Shown: positions 49,435-58,443, counted from the stretch's first letter. The stretch is DNA of 64,000 nucleotides from Streptomyces sp. NBC_01264 (GCF_026340675.1 NZ_JAPEOX010000002.1:1550001-1614000); one strand, 5' to 3'. Notes: generated from the letters alone by a model not told the origin. A program made the numbers and translations.

Positions 49435-51525
49435 CTAAGCCGCCGGCGCCGGGTCCGTGCCCGGGGTCACCTCGGCCTCCGGGGGAACCGGGACCTGGGG
49501 TCCGTCCGCCTCGGTGAGCCAGCGGCGCAGGACCTCGTGGACCGCCTCCGCTCCCACCAGCTCCCCGTCCGGCCGGAACACCGGCTCGGACAGCTCCACC
49601 GGCCACATCAGGAACGGGTGGCCCTGTTCCCCGCCCAGGCCGCCGTGCGAGCCGATCTGCTCCTCGAAGGCGTGCACCGAGCCCGTCCGCGGGTCGTAGG
49701 CCGAGTTCACCATCACGTCGGCCACGTGCGGGAAGGTGTCGGTCCGCCGGACCGACCGTGCGGCGCCGGGCCCGAAGGGGGCCAGCAGTTCCTCCGCCGC
49801 GCCGGGCACGTCCAGCCGGGCCTCGGCTCCGCCGGCCGCCAGGACGGTCCCGTCGACGAGCAGGAACCCGACCCCGGGATGGTTCGCCAGGGTGGAGAGC
49901 AGCGCCGGGTGCGCGCGCTCGATCCGTTCCCTGGACGCCCGGCCGGGCAGGTCCGGGAAGGAGATCAGCCCGAGGTTGCCCGAGGCCAGGACCACCGGGT
50001 CCGTGCCCGCCCCGGAGCGGGCCTCCTCGTCGGTCTCCTCCTCGGGCCGGTGCAGGGCGGCCAGTACGGCGGACCGCGCCTCGGCGCCGCTGTGCGTGCG
50101 GCCGGCCTTCCGGGAGACCGGGAGCCCGCAGCCCGCGCGGACCAGGTCCTTCAGGGTGAGCCCGTACCGGGCCAGGAAGGTCTCCCCCGGGCTCTGGCCG
50201 TGGTCCGAGAGCAGCACGATCCGGTACTCGCGGGGCGCGTGCTCGGCGACCCGGGCGATCAGCGCCAGGCTGCGGTCGAGCCGGGCGAGCACCTGCTCGG
50301 TGTCCCGCGAGCGCGGGCCCGAGTGGTGGGCGACCTCGTCGTAGGCGACCAGGTCCGCGTAGACCGCGGCGCGCCCGGCCAGCATGTCGCCGATGACCGC
50401 GGCGACCACGACGTCGCGCTCCACCACCGTCGCGAAGGCCCGGATCAGCGGGTAGAGACCGCCGCGCGCGACCCGTGGCCGGTCCCCGCGCAGGCGGCCG
50501 CGCAGCGACTGGGTGATCTCGCGGGCCACCTCGGCGACGAAGGAGAGCGCCGTGCGGACCGCGTTGGCCGGGTCGGAGAAGTACGCGAAGTACCCGGCGC
50601 GGGAGCGGTTGTGCGGGCCCCGCCGGGCGGAGACGGACAGGACGAGCGCCAGTTGGCCGGCGCCGCCGCTGAAGAGGTTGCCGCGGCTGGCGCCGTCGAG
50701 GGTGAGCAGGCCGCCGTCCCGGGTCCGTTCGACGGCCCGCCGCTGGAGCTCGGCGGCGCTGGTGGGCCGGTTGCAGACGACCACCTCGCCGGTGTCCTTC
50801 TCGTACCAGCGGAAGGCCGGAACGTCGAAGTTGGAGCCGTGCAGGATGCCGAGCTGGCTGGCGCCGGTCTGGCTCGACCAGTCGGTGCGCCAGGAGGTGA
50901 CGCGGTGGGTGCGGTCGAGCCAGTCGGCCACCGTCGGCATCAGGCCGCTGCCGGCCGCGCGCCGCAGCACCTCGTACCCGACCCCGTCGAGCTGCAGGAA
51001 CACCAGGGCGGGGGCGCGTTCGTCGGCTCCGGGCATGCCCTCGCGGTGCTGGCGGCGCCGGCGGCGGTCGGCGAGCCGGTAGAGCCGGCGCCGGTAGGCC
51101 TCGTCGTCCCGTACGGCGAGGGCGGTGGAGGTCGCGGACGCGACGGCGGACATCACGGCGGCGACCACCACCGCCGTCTCGGGGTCCGCCTCGCCGCGGC
51201 CGGCCGGGATCAGGCTGAGCGCCAGCAGCAGCAGCGAGCCGTTGAGGAAGAAGACGAGCAGGCCGAGGACCAGGGCCGGCACGAGCAGCAGGGCGCGTAC
51301 GAGAACCGGCCACACCAGCGCGCTCAGCAGACCGAACGCACCGGCGCCGATGGCGGCCGTCAGACCTATCCGAGTGATGCTGTCGCGGTCGCCGCCCGCG
51401 CCCGCCTGGAGATGGAAGTCGGGGAGGATTCCGGCCAGGGCGAGCATCGTGAGGGTGGACACCGCCCAGACGATGACCACGCGCACCAGGGCGCCGCCCG
51501 TACGTCGCCACCCGCCTCGCAACAC
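49435..51525 (-). CDS. Phage-holin-like membrane domain fused to alkaline-phosphatase-type phosphodiesterase
   Basis: 696 residues from GTG 51525. Residues 1-150 hold four hydrophobic helices of the holin_4_2 type (VVIVWAVSTLTMLALAGILP, ALVWPVLVRALLLVPALVLGLLVFF). Residues about 165-660 form a type I phosphodiesterase/alkaline-phosphatase-like domain: LVFLQLDGVGYEVLRRA (metal Asp) and a nucleophile region GASQLGILHGSNFDVP. Metal ligands follow in DLVAYDEVAHHSG, LLSDHGQSPGETF, and, near 640, SHGGLGGEQGHPFL. It is predicted to cleave a phosphodiester or phosphatidyl head group at the membrane. The exact nucleophile (Thr/Ser) is uncertain. Confidence 0.88.
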   Translation of the reverse strand: MLRGGWRRTGGALVRVVIVWAVSTLTMLALAGILPDFHLQAGAGGDRDSITRIGLTAAIGAGAFGLLSALVWPVLVRALLLVPALVLGLLVFFLNGSLLLLALSLIPAGRGEADPETAVVVAAVMSAVASATSTALAVRDDEAYRRRLYRLADRRRRRQHREGMPGADERAPALVFLQLDGVGYEVLRRAAGSGLMPTVADWLDRTHRVTSWRTDWSSQTGASQLGILHGSNFDVPAFRWYEKDTGEVVVCNRPTSAAELQRRAVERTRDGGLLTLDGASRGNLFSGGAGQLALVLSVSARRGPHNRSRAGYFAYFSDPANAVRTALSFVAEVAREITQSLRGRLRGDRPRVARGGLYPLIRAFATVVERDVVVAAVIGDMLAGRAAVYADLVAYDEVAHHSGPRSRDTEQVLARLDRSLALIARVAEHAPREYRIVLLSDHGQSPGETFLARYGLTLKDLVRAGCGLPVSRKAGRTHSGAEARSAVLAALHRPEEETDEEARSGAGTDPVVLASGNLGLISFPDLPGRASRERIERAHPALLSTLANHPGVGFLLVDGTVLAAGGAEARLDVPGAAEELLAPFGPGAARSVRRTDTFPHVADVMVNSAYDPRTGSVHAFEEQIGSHGGLGGEQGHPFLMWPVELSEPVFRPDGELVGAEAVHEVLRRWLTEADGPQVPVPPEAEVTPGTDPAPAA

Positions 51526-51660
51526 GCCGAACCCGCCTCACCACTGTGGCCCGCGCCGCGCCGACGAGCCCCCGTCCCCACGGTGTCCAGGCTCGCACAG
51601 CGGCGACCGCCCGGCCGGGTGACACGGGCGGCGGATGTGCGTACGGGGAGCGGCCGGGGG

Positions 51661-52065
51661 CTACGTGCCGTCGTATCCGGCGGTCGGCATGGAGAGCCGG
51701 CGGTGCACCTCGGCCTTCATCGCGGAGGTGTAGCGCGGCTCTTCGAGACCGGCGGTTTCCAGCCGTACGCCGCGCCGTGCGCACTCGGCGGTGAACTCGC
51801 CCACGGAGCGCAGCGCGCGGGTCAGCACCCGGTGGTTGGCGGTGACGAAGAGGTCGACGCGGCCGGCGTCGATGTCGTTCCACAGCCCGCAGTGGTCGGC
51901 GCGCAGCCCGTAGACGAACAGTTGGCGGGTCACCACGTAGCCCCGGTCGAGCGCCCAGCGGGCGCACATGGCGTGCTGGCTCCGGGTGTCGACGGCGAAG
52001 GGATCCGTGTCCAGATCTTCCAGCGGGGCCAGGCTGGCGATCGCGGCCACGCGCAGCTCATCCAT
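51661..52065 (-). CDS. Resolvase-N-terminal-like hypothetical protein
   Basis: 134 residues, ATG 52065. The order of elements resembles the serine-recombinase catalytic fold: a start strand VAAIASLAPLED, then QHAMCARWALDRGYVVTRQL, DIDAGRVDLFVTANHRVLTRAL and EFTAECARRGVRLETAGLEE. The recombinase motif Y/S-R-x-S is absent at the start of the protein and no DNA-binding tail follows, so it is not a functional recombinase. Function unknown; the fold similarity is my reading of the pattern. Confidence 0.55.
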   Translation of the reverse strand: MDELRVAAIASLAPLEDLDTDPFAVDTRSQHAMCARWALDRGYVVTRQLFVYGLRADHCGLWNDIDAGRVDLFVTANHRVLTRALRSVGEFTAECARRGVRLETAGLEEPRYTSAMKAEVHRRLSMPTAGYDGT

Positions 52066-52211
52066 GCCGCCCGACCCTACTCCGATCCGCCGCCGGGGAG
52101 GAGGGGGCGTGGAGCCCCGGTTCCGGGCGGTTTGGGCGGGCAGCCTTTAGGCTCGGACGGGACCCGGCGGCAAGCGGGGCGGGGGCAGTCGAGGGAGGGG
52201 ATCAGGGGCCG

Positions 52212-52997
52212 GTGGAGATCACCTGGTGGGGCCACGCCACGTGCACGGTCGAGGACTCCGGTGTCCGGCTGCTCACGGACCCGCTCTTCGCACGCCGTCT
52301 AGCGCACCTGAGGCGCCGTCGCGGGGCGGTGCCCCCGCCGGAGGCGGCGGTCGCCGACGCGGTGCTCGTCTCGCACCTGCACTCCGACCACCTGCACCTG
52401 CCCTCGCTGGCGCGCCTCGCGCGCGGGACCCGGCTGCTGGTGCCCCGCGGGGCGCCGCGCGCGGTGCCGGGGCTGGTGCGGACAGCCGCGGTGCGGGGGC
52501 TGGTGGTCACGGAGGTGGCGCCGGGCGACACGGTGGCCGTGGGAGACGGCGTACGGAGCTCCGGCGTACGGGTCCGGGTGGTCAGCGCGCGGCACGACGG
52601 GCGGCGGCTGCCCTTCGGCCCCCGGATCGCGCCCGCGCTGGGGTACGTGATCGAGGGCGCTTCGCGGACCTACTTCGCCGGGGACACCGGCCTGTTCGAC
52701 TCGATGGCCGAAGAGGTCGGCCCGGTGGACGTGGCCCTGCTGCCGGTGGGGGGCTGGGGACCCAACCTGGGCCCGGGCCACCTGGACGCGGCGGGTGCGG
52801 CGCGCGCGCTGGCCCTGCTGGCGCCGGCCGCGGCGGTCCCGGTGCACTGGGGTACGTACTGGCCGATCGGGATGGACGCGGTGCGGCCGCACGAGTTCCA
52901 CGCGCCGGGCGAGGAGTTCGTACGGTGTGCTCGGCGGGAGGCGCCGAAGGTCGCGGTCCGGGTGCCCTCGCACGGTGAACGGGTGCGGCTGCCGTGA
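52212..52997 (+). CDS. MBL-fold metallo-hydrolase
   Basis: 261 residues from GTG 52212. The zinc motif reads SHLHSDHLHLPSL (HxHxDH). The start ITWWGHATCTVED, the later GYVIEGASRTYFAGDTGLFD and the His of PVHWGTYWPIGMD complete the metal site of the UlaG/NAPE-PLD-like branch. It likely hydrolyses a lactone or phosphodiester in the cytoplasm. The stop overlaps the start of the VTT-domain gene, so the two form an operon. Confidence 0.88.
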   Translation: MEITWWGHATCTVEDSGVRLLTDPLFARRLAHLRRRRGAVPPPEAAVADAVLVSHLHSDHLHLPSLARLARGTRLLVPRGAPRAVPGLVRTAAVRGLVVTEVAPGDTVAVGDGVRSSGVRVRVVSARHDGRRLPFGPRIAPALGYVIEGASRTYFAGDTGLFDSMAEEVGPVDVALLPVGGWGPNLGPGHLDAAGAARALALLAPAAAVPVHWGTYWPIGMDAVRPHEFHAPGEEFVRCARREAPKVAVRVPSHGERVRLP

Positions 52998-53620
52998 GCG
53001 GTCTGTGGCAGCTCGCGGAGTCGGCCTCGCAGGTCCCGGCGGAGTCCACCCAGCAGGCGGTCGGCTACCCGACCCTGTTCGTGCTGGTGGCGCTGGGCGC
53101 GCTGGTGCCGGTGATCCCGACGGGCGCGCTCGTCAGCACGGCCGCGGTGGTGGCCTTCCACCAGGACTCCCTCCCCTTCGGGCTGTTGCTGGTGTTCGGA
53201 GTCTCCTCGCTGTCCGCGTTCGCCGGCGACATGGCGCTGTACTGGCTGGGCCGCCGCGGTGTCCGCTCCCGCAACGGCTCGCGCTGGCTGGAGGCCCTGC
53301 GCCGGCGTGCGACCCCCGAACGCCTCGCCCAGGCGCAGCGCAAGCTCGACGAGAACGGCGTCCTGGTCCTGGTGGTCTCCCGCCTCCTCCCGGGCGGCCG
53401 CATCCCGGTGATGCTGGCGTGCCTCCTCGCGGAGCTCCCCCTGCGCCGCTTCGCCCGCGGCGACGGCCCCGCCTGCCTGGCCTGGGCGGCGACCTACGGC
53501 CTGATCGGCATCGTGGGCGGCTCCCTGTTCGCGGAACCCTGGAAGGGCGTCGCCCTGGCGGTGGCCCTCACGGTGCTCATCAGCACGGCCCCGGGACTGT
53601 GGCGCCGCCTCCGCGGCTGA
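52994..53620 (+). CDS. VTT-domain (DedA-like) membrane protein
   Basis: 208 residues from a GTG overlapping the hydrolase stop. Hydrophobic helices flank the conserved loop FGVSSLSAFAGDMALYWLGRRG, and the second hallmark VVSRLLPGGRIPVMLACLLAE contains the Arg and Pro-Gly-hairpin of the DedA/VTT family. DedA proteins flip or transport lipids and maintain membrane potential. Coupled to the MBL-fold hydrolase upstream. Confidence 0.85.
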   Translation: MSGLWQLAESASQVPAESTQQAVGYPTLFVLVALGALVPVIPTGALVSTAAVVAFHQDSLPFGLLLVFGVSSLSAFAGDMALYWLGRRGVRSRNGSRWLEALRRRATPERLAQAQRKLDENGVLVLVVSRLLPGGRIPVMLACLLAELPLRRFARGDGPACLAWAATYGLIGIVGGSLFAEPWKGVALAVALTVLISTAPGLWRRLRG

Positions 53621-53715
53621 CCCGGCCGGTCCCGGGGAGGAGCCGAATCGTGGAACCGGGGGTCCCCCGGACGGAGGCCGAGGGAGGGTAGGGGACAGCC
53701 CCGCAGTGACGGGGC

Positions 53716-53770
53716 ACCGGCACCGGCACCGCCTGCGCCTGCGCCTGCGCCTGCGCCTGCGCCTGCGACA
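53716..53770. repeat. GC-rich hexanucleotide microsatellite
   Basis: About six tandem CTGCGC units (53732-53768), preceded by three CCGGCA units, in the 169-base gap between two convergent genes. No gene. Confidence 0.7.
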
Positions 53771-53789
53771 GCCTCGAGCCGATGCCGCC

Positions 53790-54407
53790 TCAGGGTGCCG
53801 GGTCCGGGCGTCGAAGGGCAGGGAAGGCGGCGGGGGTTGCCCAGCCGCGCAGGACGGCATCAACCGTTGACCGGAACGCGGTCTCGGCTGCGGTGCCGTC
53901 GAGGCCGCCGGCGAGTTCGAGGGTCACGAGCCCGTGCAGGGCGACCCACAACGAGACGGCGATCCGGGTGGTGTCCCCCGCGAGGATCCCGTCCGCCACG
54001 GCACGGTCGATCGCCGCGACCAGCGGTCGCACCGGGTCTCGGTCGCCGACCCGGGTCGACGGTACGAAGGACTGTGCGCCACCGAACAACACCGCGTACA
54101 GGTGGCGGTGTTCGCGTCCCCAATGGCAATACGCCACGGCCAGCGCGTACAGATCCTCCAGGGCGTCCTCCTTGCCGGGAACGGCCGCCAGGTCCTGGAA
54201 CAGGCCGGCGACCGCCTGGTCGCGCACCTCGCGGATCAGTCCGCCCTTCCCCTGGAACAACGTGTACACCGCCGCCGTCGACGTTCCGGCGGCGGTGGCC
54301 AGCGCGCGGACCGTGACCGACTCCTGGGGACGGGTGGCGAACATCTCGGTCGCGCATGCCACGAGCCGTTCTCTGACGGCGTCGTCGTTCGTTCTCGGCC
54401 TTCCCAT
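53790..54407 (-). CDS. TetR family transcriptional regulator
   Basis: 205 residues, ATG 54407. The helix-turn-helix reads VRERLVACATEMFATRPQES, VTVRALATAAGTSTAAVYTLFQGKGGLI; the C-terminal half is the ligand-binding domain (about 60-200). It is divergent from the alpha/beta hydrolase gene; the short gap holds the dyad GTTTCAAAAC / GTTTGGAAAC, the probable operator. It likely represses both genes until a substrate is present. Confidence 0.9.
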   Translation of the reverse strand: MGRPRTNDDAVRERLVACATEMFATRPQESVTVRALATAAGTSTAAVYTLFQGKGGLIREVRDQAVAGLFQDLAAVPGKEDALEDLYALAVAYCHWGREHRHLYAVLFGGAQSFVPSTRVGDRDPVRPLVAAIDRAVADGILAGDTTRIAVSLWVALHGLVTLELAGGLDGTAAETAFRSTVDAVLRGWATPAAFPALRRPDPAP

Positions 54408-54437
54408 GGGGAGCAGTTTACCCGTGCTGATAACATC

Positions 54438-54460
54438 GTTTCAAAACACCGTTTGGAAAC
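54438..54460. promoter_or_regulatory. Likely TetR operator between the regulator and hydrolase genes
   Basis: GTTTCAAAAC and GTTTGGAAAC form a near-perfect inverted repeat with a three-base gap; GTTTC and GAAAC ends match exactly. An extended -10-like TGATAACAT lies just before it (54428-54436). Confidence 0.65.
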
Positions 54461-54475
54461 TCCGGGGAGCTCGCC

Positions 54476-55810
54476 ATGTCACCATCCGCCATACGTCCGT
54501 TGCGTCTTGTCGGCCGCCTGCTGGCGGCCACCGCCGCGGTGGTGGGGCTGGTCGCCCTATTCCTGGCGCTGATCGTCGCGACCGACGGCGCGGGATCGGG
54601 ATTCGTCGCATGGTCCGTGGCTGTCGGGATCGCGGTTCTCGCAACTCTGTGGCGGGGCCGCCGCCGCTCTCGGCGGGGACAGCTGGTGGCGTTCCTTCCG
54701 GTGCTCGTCGCAGCGGGCCTGGCGCTGTCGGTGTGCGTCCCCACCGTCCCCACGACGCGCCACCACCCGCCCGCCCTGTCGTTCGTGACCACCGAGCACT
54801 GGCGCCTGTCCACCGGCAGCCGGGTCGCGGTCTACCACTACCCGCCCACCGGCAGCAGCCCCCGGCAGCGCGTCCCGCTCGTCTACCTCAACGGCGGCCC
54901 GGTGCGCGGCATCTCAGTGCTCGACCACGGCTTCCTGCGGCGGCTCGCAGGACAGGGCTACGACGTGTACGCCTACGAACAGGCCGGCGGTGGACGCAGC
55001 GACCTGCTGCCCATGGACCAGTACTCGATCACCCGGTCCGTCCACGACCTCCGTGCCTTCGTCGGCAAGCTCGGCAAGGGCCGCGCCGACGTGCTGGGAT
55101 TCTCCTCAGGCGCGGTCGTGCTCACCCGCGCGCTGGCCGACCCGGCCATCGCCGCCCACCTGGGCCGGGCGGTCATCGCCGAGCCGGGCCCGATGGACGG
55201 CCCCACCGCCCGGACGGCCGAGCAGAAGGGCCGGCCGTCGGCCCGCGACATCGCACCGGCCCTGACCGGACCGCGCTCCACACACGTCCCACGGTACGCG
55301 GTCGCCTTCGGCCTCATGCGGCTCGGACTGCTCAGCCCGGACAACGGGCTGGTAGGGCAGGCGGAGGGCGACAATGCCTTCACCGCCGCCGATCTCGGCA
55401 GCGACACCGCGTCCGCCTACTGCGCGCGGGACGCGCACCGCATCCCGGTCGAGGACACTGCGGAGAACTTCTCCTTCAGCGCTGCCGCCAGCCTCCGCAT
55501 TCAGCAAACGATCAAGGACTCCCCCTCCATCGCCCCTCAGCTCAGGCGCTCCCGGACACCCGCGATGCTGATGATCGCCGAGTGCTCCTCCCAGGCCCGG
55601 CAGTGGCAGACAGCCGTCCTCGCGGACAACCCCGCGATCCAGCGCACCCAGTACATGCCCGGCGTCGGCCACCACATGTGGAACGGCCTGGGTGACAACG
55701 ACCAACGAGCGGCAGCCGCCATCACCGCGTTCCTCCAGGACGAGCCCGCACCGCTGCCCGACTACCCGACCCGAGCCGACATCCCCGCCTTCCTCCGGGG
55801 CCACAAGTAG
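54476..55810 (+). CDS. Membrane-anchored alpha/beta-hydrolase
   Basis: 444 residues, ATG 54476. Three N-terminal hydrophobic helices (about 10-90) precede an alpha/beta-hydrolase domain. The oxyanion strand is LVYLNGGPVRG, the nucleophile elbow VLGFSSGAVVL (Gly-Phe-Ser-Ser-Gly), and the catalytic histidine is in GVGHHMWNG near the C-terminus; the acid is probably in MLMIAEC. The proline-iminopeptidase-like layout (NGGPVRG) suggests an esterase or peptidase acting at or outside the membrane. Controlled by the divergent TetR gene. Confidence 0.85.
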   Translation: MSPSAIRPLRLVGRLLAATAAVVGLVALFLALIVATDGAGSGFVAWSVAVGIAVLATLWRGRRRSRRGQLVAFLPVLVAAGLALSVCVPTVPTTRHHPPALSFVTTEHWRLSTGSRVAVYHYPPTGSSPRQRVPLVYLNGGPVRGISVLDHGFLRRLAGQGYDVYAYEQAGGGRSDLLPMDQYSITRSVHDLRAFVGKLGKGRADVLGFSSGAVVLTRALADPAIAAHLGRAVIAEPGPMDGPTARTAEQKGRPSARDIAPALTGPRSTHVPRYAVAFGLMRLGLLSPDNGLVGQAEGDNAFTAADLGSDTASAYCARDAHRIPVEDTAENFSFSAAASLRIQQTIKDSPSIAPQLRRSRTPAMLMIAECSSQARQWQTAVLADNPAIQRTQYMPGVGHHMWNGLGDNDQRAAAAITAFLQDEPAPLPDYPTRADIPAFLRGHK

Positions 55811-55937
55811 GCGAGCAGACCCACTGCGTCGCATCCGAGGTGCGTGGACGAGTTGGCGGTTTCCCGTGTCGTTGCTCGGCGCTGCACGCCACCTGGCCGT
55901 AGCCGTACGAGAACAGGGCCGTGACGCGCAGCCTCGG

Positions 55938-57059
55938 CTACAGCGCTCGGGACGCCCCGACCGGGAGGTCCCAGAGGTGTTCCCGGGGCAGCCCGGTGCG
56001 GGTCCACGCGGCCTGTACCCGCTCCAGCGGCTCCATCACCGGCTCCGAGGAGAGCACGAAGGTCCCCCAGTGCATCGGAGCCATCCGGATCGCCCCCAGG
56101 TCCAGACAGGCCTGCACCGCCTCCTCCGGATCCGCGTGGACGTCCCGCAGCCACCACCGCGGGGCGTAGGCCCCGATCGGGAGCAGCGCGAGGTCGATGC
56201 CGGGGTGCCGCCGCCCGATCTCGCCGAACCAGTGCCCGTAGCCCGTGTCGCCCGCGAAGTACACCTTCTTCGTGGCCCCGGCTCCGGAGGCGGCGGCACT
56301 GAGCATCCACCCGCCCCACAACGTCCGGCACGCGTCCAGCAGCGACCGCTTCGACCAGTGGTGCGCCGGCACGAACTCGAACCGTACGCCGCCCAGTTCG
56401 GCCGACTCCCACCAGTCGAGTTCGGTGACCCGGGTGAACCCCCGCCGCCGGCACCAGCGCGCGAGACCGGCCGGGACGAAGAGCGGCGTCGCACGCGGGA
56501 GGCGTTTGAGGGTGGGGGCGTCGAGGTGGTCGTAGTGGTTGTGGCTGATCACCACGGCGTCGACCGGCGGCAGTTCCTCCCAGCGCACCCCGACGGGCGT
56601 CATCCGGGCCGGGGTTCCGAGGATCCGCCGGGACCACACGGGGTCGGTCAGTACCGTGAGCCCGCCGATCCGCAGGATCCAGCTGGCGTGCCCGGCCCAG
56701 GTGACGGACACCGCCCCGGTGGGCACGGCGGGCAGCGGGGCGGGCGCGTACGGCAGGTCCGGGATGCCGCGCAGCCCCTCGGGGCCCGGCCGGAAGGCGC
56801 CCTCGCGCGCGAGCCGGGCGAACGCCCGCAGCCCGGGCAGCGGGGTGGTCAGCCGGTCCGCGAACGAGCGCGGCCACAGCCTGTGTTCCCCGAGCGCCCG
56901 CGGCCTCGAGTGCCGGACACCGGCAACGGCAACGGGCCCGGCGCTGACACCGGCACCAGCACCCGCACGCGCACCCGCACCGCCCCGGGAAGGCGCCGGG
57001 GCGACGTCGGGGCCCGCCCCGGCCCGGGAGGCCGAGGGGGCGTCCGTCTGATCCCTCAT
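55938..57059 (-). CDS. MBL-fold hydrolase of the NAPE-PLD/UlaG type
   Basis: 373 residues from ATG 57059. After a low-complexity Ala/Gly-rich N-terminus (about 12-50) the metal motif SHNHYDHLD (HxHxDH) is seen. Next come the conserved AELGGVRFEFVPAHHWSKR, KKVYFAGDTGYGHWF, LLPIGAYAPRWWLRDVHADP and MAPMHWGTFVLSSEP, characteristic of NAPE-hydrolysing phospholipase D-like enzymes. It may cleave N-acyl-ethanolamine phospholipids or related esters. Same fold as the 52.2-kb gene but a different subfamily. Confidence 0.88.
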   Translation of the reverse strand: MRDQTDAPSASRAGAGPDVAPAPSRGGAGARAGAGAGVSAGPVAVAGVRHSRPRALGEHRLWPRSFADRLTTPLPGLRAFARLAREGAFRPGPEGLRGIPDLPYAPAPLPAVPTGAVSVTWAGHASWILRIGGLTVLTDPVWSRRILGTPARMTPVGVRWEELPPVDAVVISHNHYDHLDAPTLKRLPRATPLFVPAGLARWCRRRGFTRVTELDWWESAELGGVRFEFVPAHHWSKRSLLDACRTLWGGWMLSAAASGAGATKKVYFAGDTGYGHWFGEIGRRHPGIDLALLPIGAYAPRWWLRDVHADPEEAVQACLDLGAIRMAPMHWGTFVLSSEPVMEPLERVQAAWTRTGLPREHLWDLPVGASRAL

Positions 57060-57135
57060 CGAGAAGTCTCCGTTCACCGGCGGCAGTCGGGGGTTCCAGG
57101 GCGGGGGAGGCCGGGGGCGGGGGCCACGGCGGAGG

Positions 57136-58443
57136 TCAGTCGGACAGCCCGGCCAGGACCGACCGGAGCCGGGCCAGGGAGTCCCGTACATGGGGCAGGG
57201 CGAGCGGGTCGGTCGCGGTGAGCGCCGCGAGCCGCTCCTCCGGGGTGGCGCCCAGCAGCGGTCCGGTCGACAGCCGGACCCGCGGGGCGACGGCCTCGTC
57301 GGCGAACCGCTGCCCGCCGGGCGTCGGCGCGCCGAGCCGTCCGCCCAGCCAGTCCTCCAGCTCCATCGCGTCGCCGACCCCCTGCCTGGCGAGCCCCGAG
57401 CGCAGCGGGGTCAGGTCGGCGTAGAGGTGGCGGCCGGCCTGCGGGGGCCGGGCCAGTGCCCCGGCGGCCAGCAGTTCCCGGTGCGCGGCCCGGGCCACCG
57501 TGCCGTGCAGGGCGGCGGCCGCCGCGGCCCGGCCCGCGACGGCGGCGGGCTCGTCGAGGGCGTGCGCGGCCGCCCCCGCGACGGGGCCCGCGACGAGCCC
57601 GCCGGTCGCGGTGAGCGTGTCCAGGGTCCGGGCCCGCAGCCAGGTGCCGCGCGGGGTGCCGGGGAACCGGACGACGGCGGCGGGCCAGCCCGCGGGCAGC
57701 AGGGCGCCCGAGAGGTCCAGGAGCACGGCGGTGTCGTCCGGCAGCATCTCGGCGGGGCTGAGCACGACGAGCCGGTCACGGGAGCCCGGCAGCCCGCCGG
57801 GGGCGTCCGTGCCCGGGCCGTCCGGCCCTCCCAGCCGGCCGCGGACCGGCCGGTGCACGGTGTCGCGCCAGGTCTCGTCACTGACGACGAACAGCCCGGC
57901 GGACGCGGCGGCCTCGCAGGCCTCCCGGAGCAGCTCGGGCGGCGGAACGGTCGCGGTCGGGTCGTCGGCGACGGACAGCAGCAGCACGCGCGGGTCGCCG
58001 CCCTCGGCACGCACCCGGCGCACGGTCTCCAGCAGGGCGTACGGGTCGGGTACGCCGCCGCACTCGGCCGGGGTCGGCACGTGGTAGGCCCGCCGTCCCA
58101 GCAGCCGGACCTGCGGCGTCCACCAGGCGGGACACGGCCGGGGCAGCATGACGTCGCCGCCGTAGGCGCCGAGCAGCGCGAGCAGCAGGGCGGGCGCGCC
58201 GGGTCCGGCGGCCACGTGGTCGGGATCGGTGGGCAGCCCGCGCCTGCCCCAGTGCCGGGCCGCGGCGGCCCGTACGGGCACTCCCCCGCCGGCAGGCTCG
58301 GGGGCTGAACGCCAGGCGGCTGCCGCGAGGACCGCCGTGAGCTCGGGCAGCACGGGCAGGCCCGGCTGGGGGGCGGGCGGACCGTAGCGGACCGGGCCCC
58401 GGCCCTCGGCCGTCGTGCGCTGGATCCCCGACGTCCCCGACAC
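57136..58443 (-). CDS. Aminotransferase-like protein lacking the PLP lysine
   Basis: 435 residues from GTG 58443. The fold-type-I pattern is recognisable: AWWTPQVRLLGRRAYHVP, LLLSVADDPTATVPPPELL in the place of NNPTG, SDETWRDTVHRP, and the carboxylate-binding arginine in RVRLSTGPLLG. Where a transaminase has the Schiff-base lysine (S-x-S-K), this protein reads LLDLSGALLPAGWPAAVV, with Gly at the lysine position. It is therefore probably not a transaminase. It may bind PLP weakly, or serve as regulator or scaffold. Neighbours give no clear hint. Confidence 0.75.
   Translation of the reverse strand: MSGTSGIQRTTAEGRGPVRYGPPAPQPGLPVLPELTAVLAAAAWRSAPEPAGGGVPVRAAAARHWGRRGLPTDPDHVAAGPGAPALLLALLGAYGGDVMLPRPCPAWWTPQVRLLGRRAYHVPTPAECGGVPDPYALLETVRRVRAEGGDPRVLLLSVADDPTATVPPPELLREACEAAASAGLFVVSDETWRDTVHRPVRGRLGGPDGPGTDAPGGLPGSRDRLVVLSPAEMLPDDTAVLLDLSGALLPAGWPAAVVRFPGTPRGTWLRARTLDTLTATGGLVAGPVAGAAAHALDEPAAVAGRAAAAAALHGTVARAAHRELLAAGALARPPQAGRHLYADLTPLRSGLARQGVGDAMELEDWLGGRLGAPTPGGQRFADEAVAPRVRLSTGPLLGATPEERLAALTATDPLALPHVRDSLARLRSVLAGLSD

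Noticed and set aside
51661..52065. Functional serine recombinase
   Set aside because: Active-site serine motif and DNA-binding tail are absent.
48554..52302. Open frames of over 1100 codons on both strands across the holin-phosphodiesterase gene and its neighbours
   Set aside because: They are antiphase shadows produced by the strong G/C bias; composition is Arg/Gly/Pro-rich without domain motifs, while the 49435-51525 minus frame has clear family motifs.
53716..53770. CTGCGC microsatellite as coding repeat
   Set aside because: It lies between two convergent genes and no frame through it has a start, ribosome site or homologous motif.
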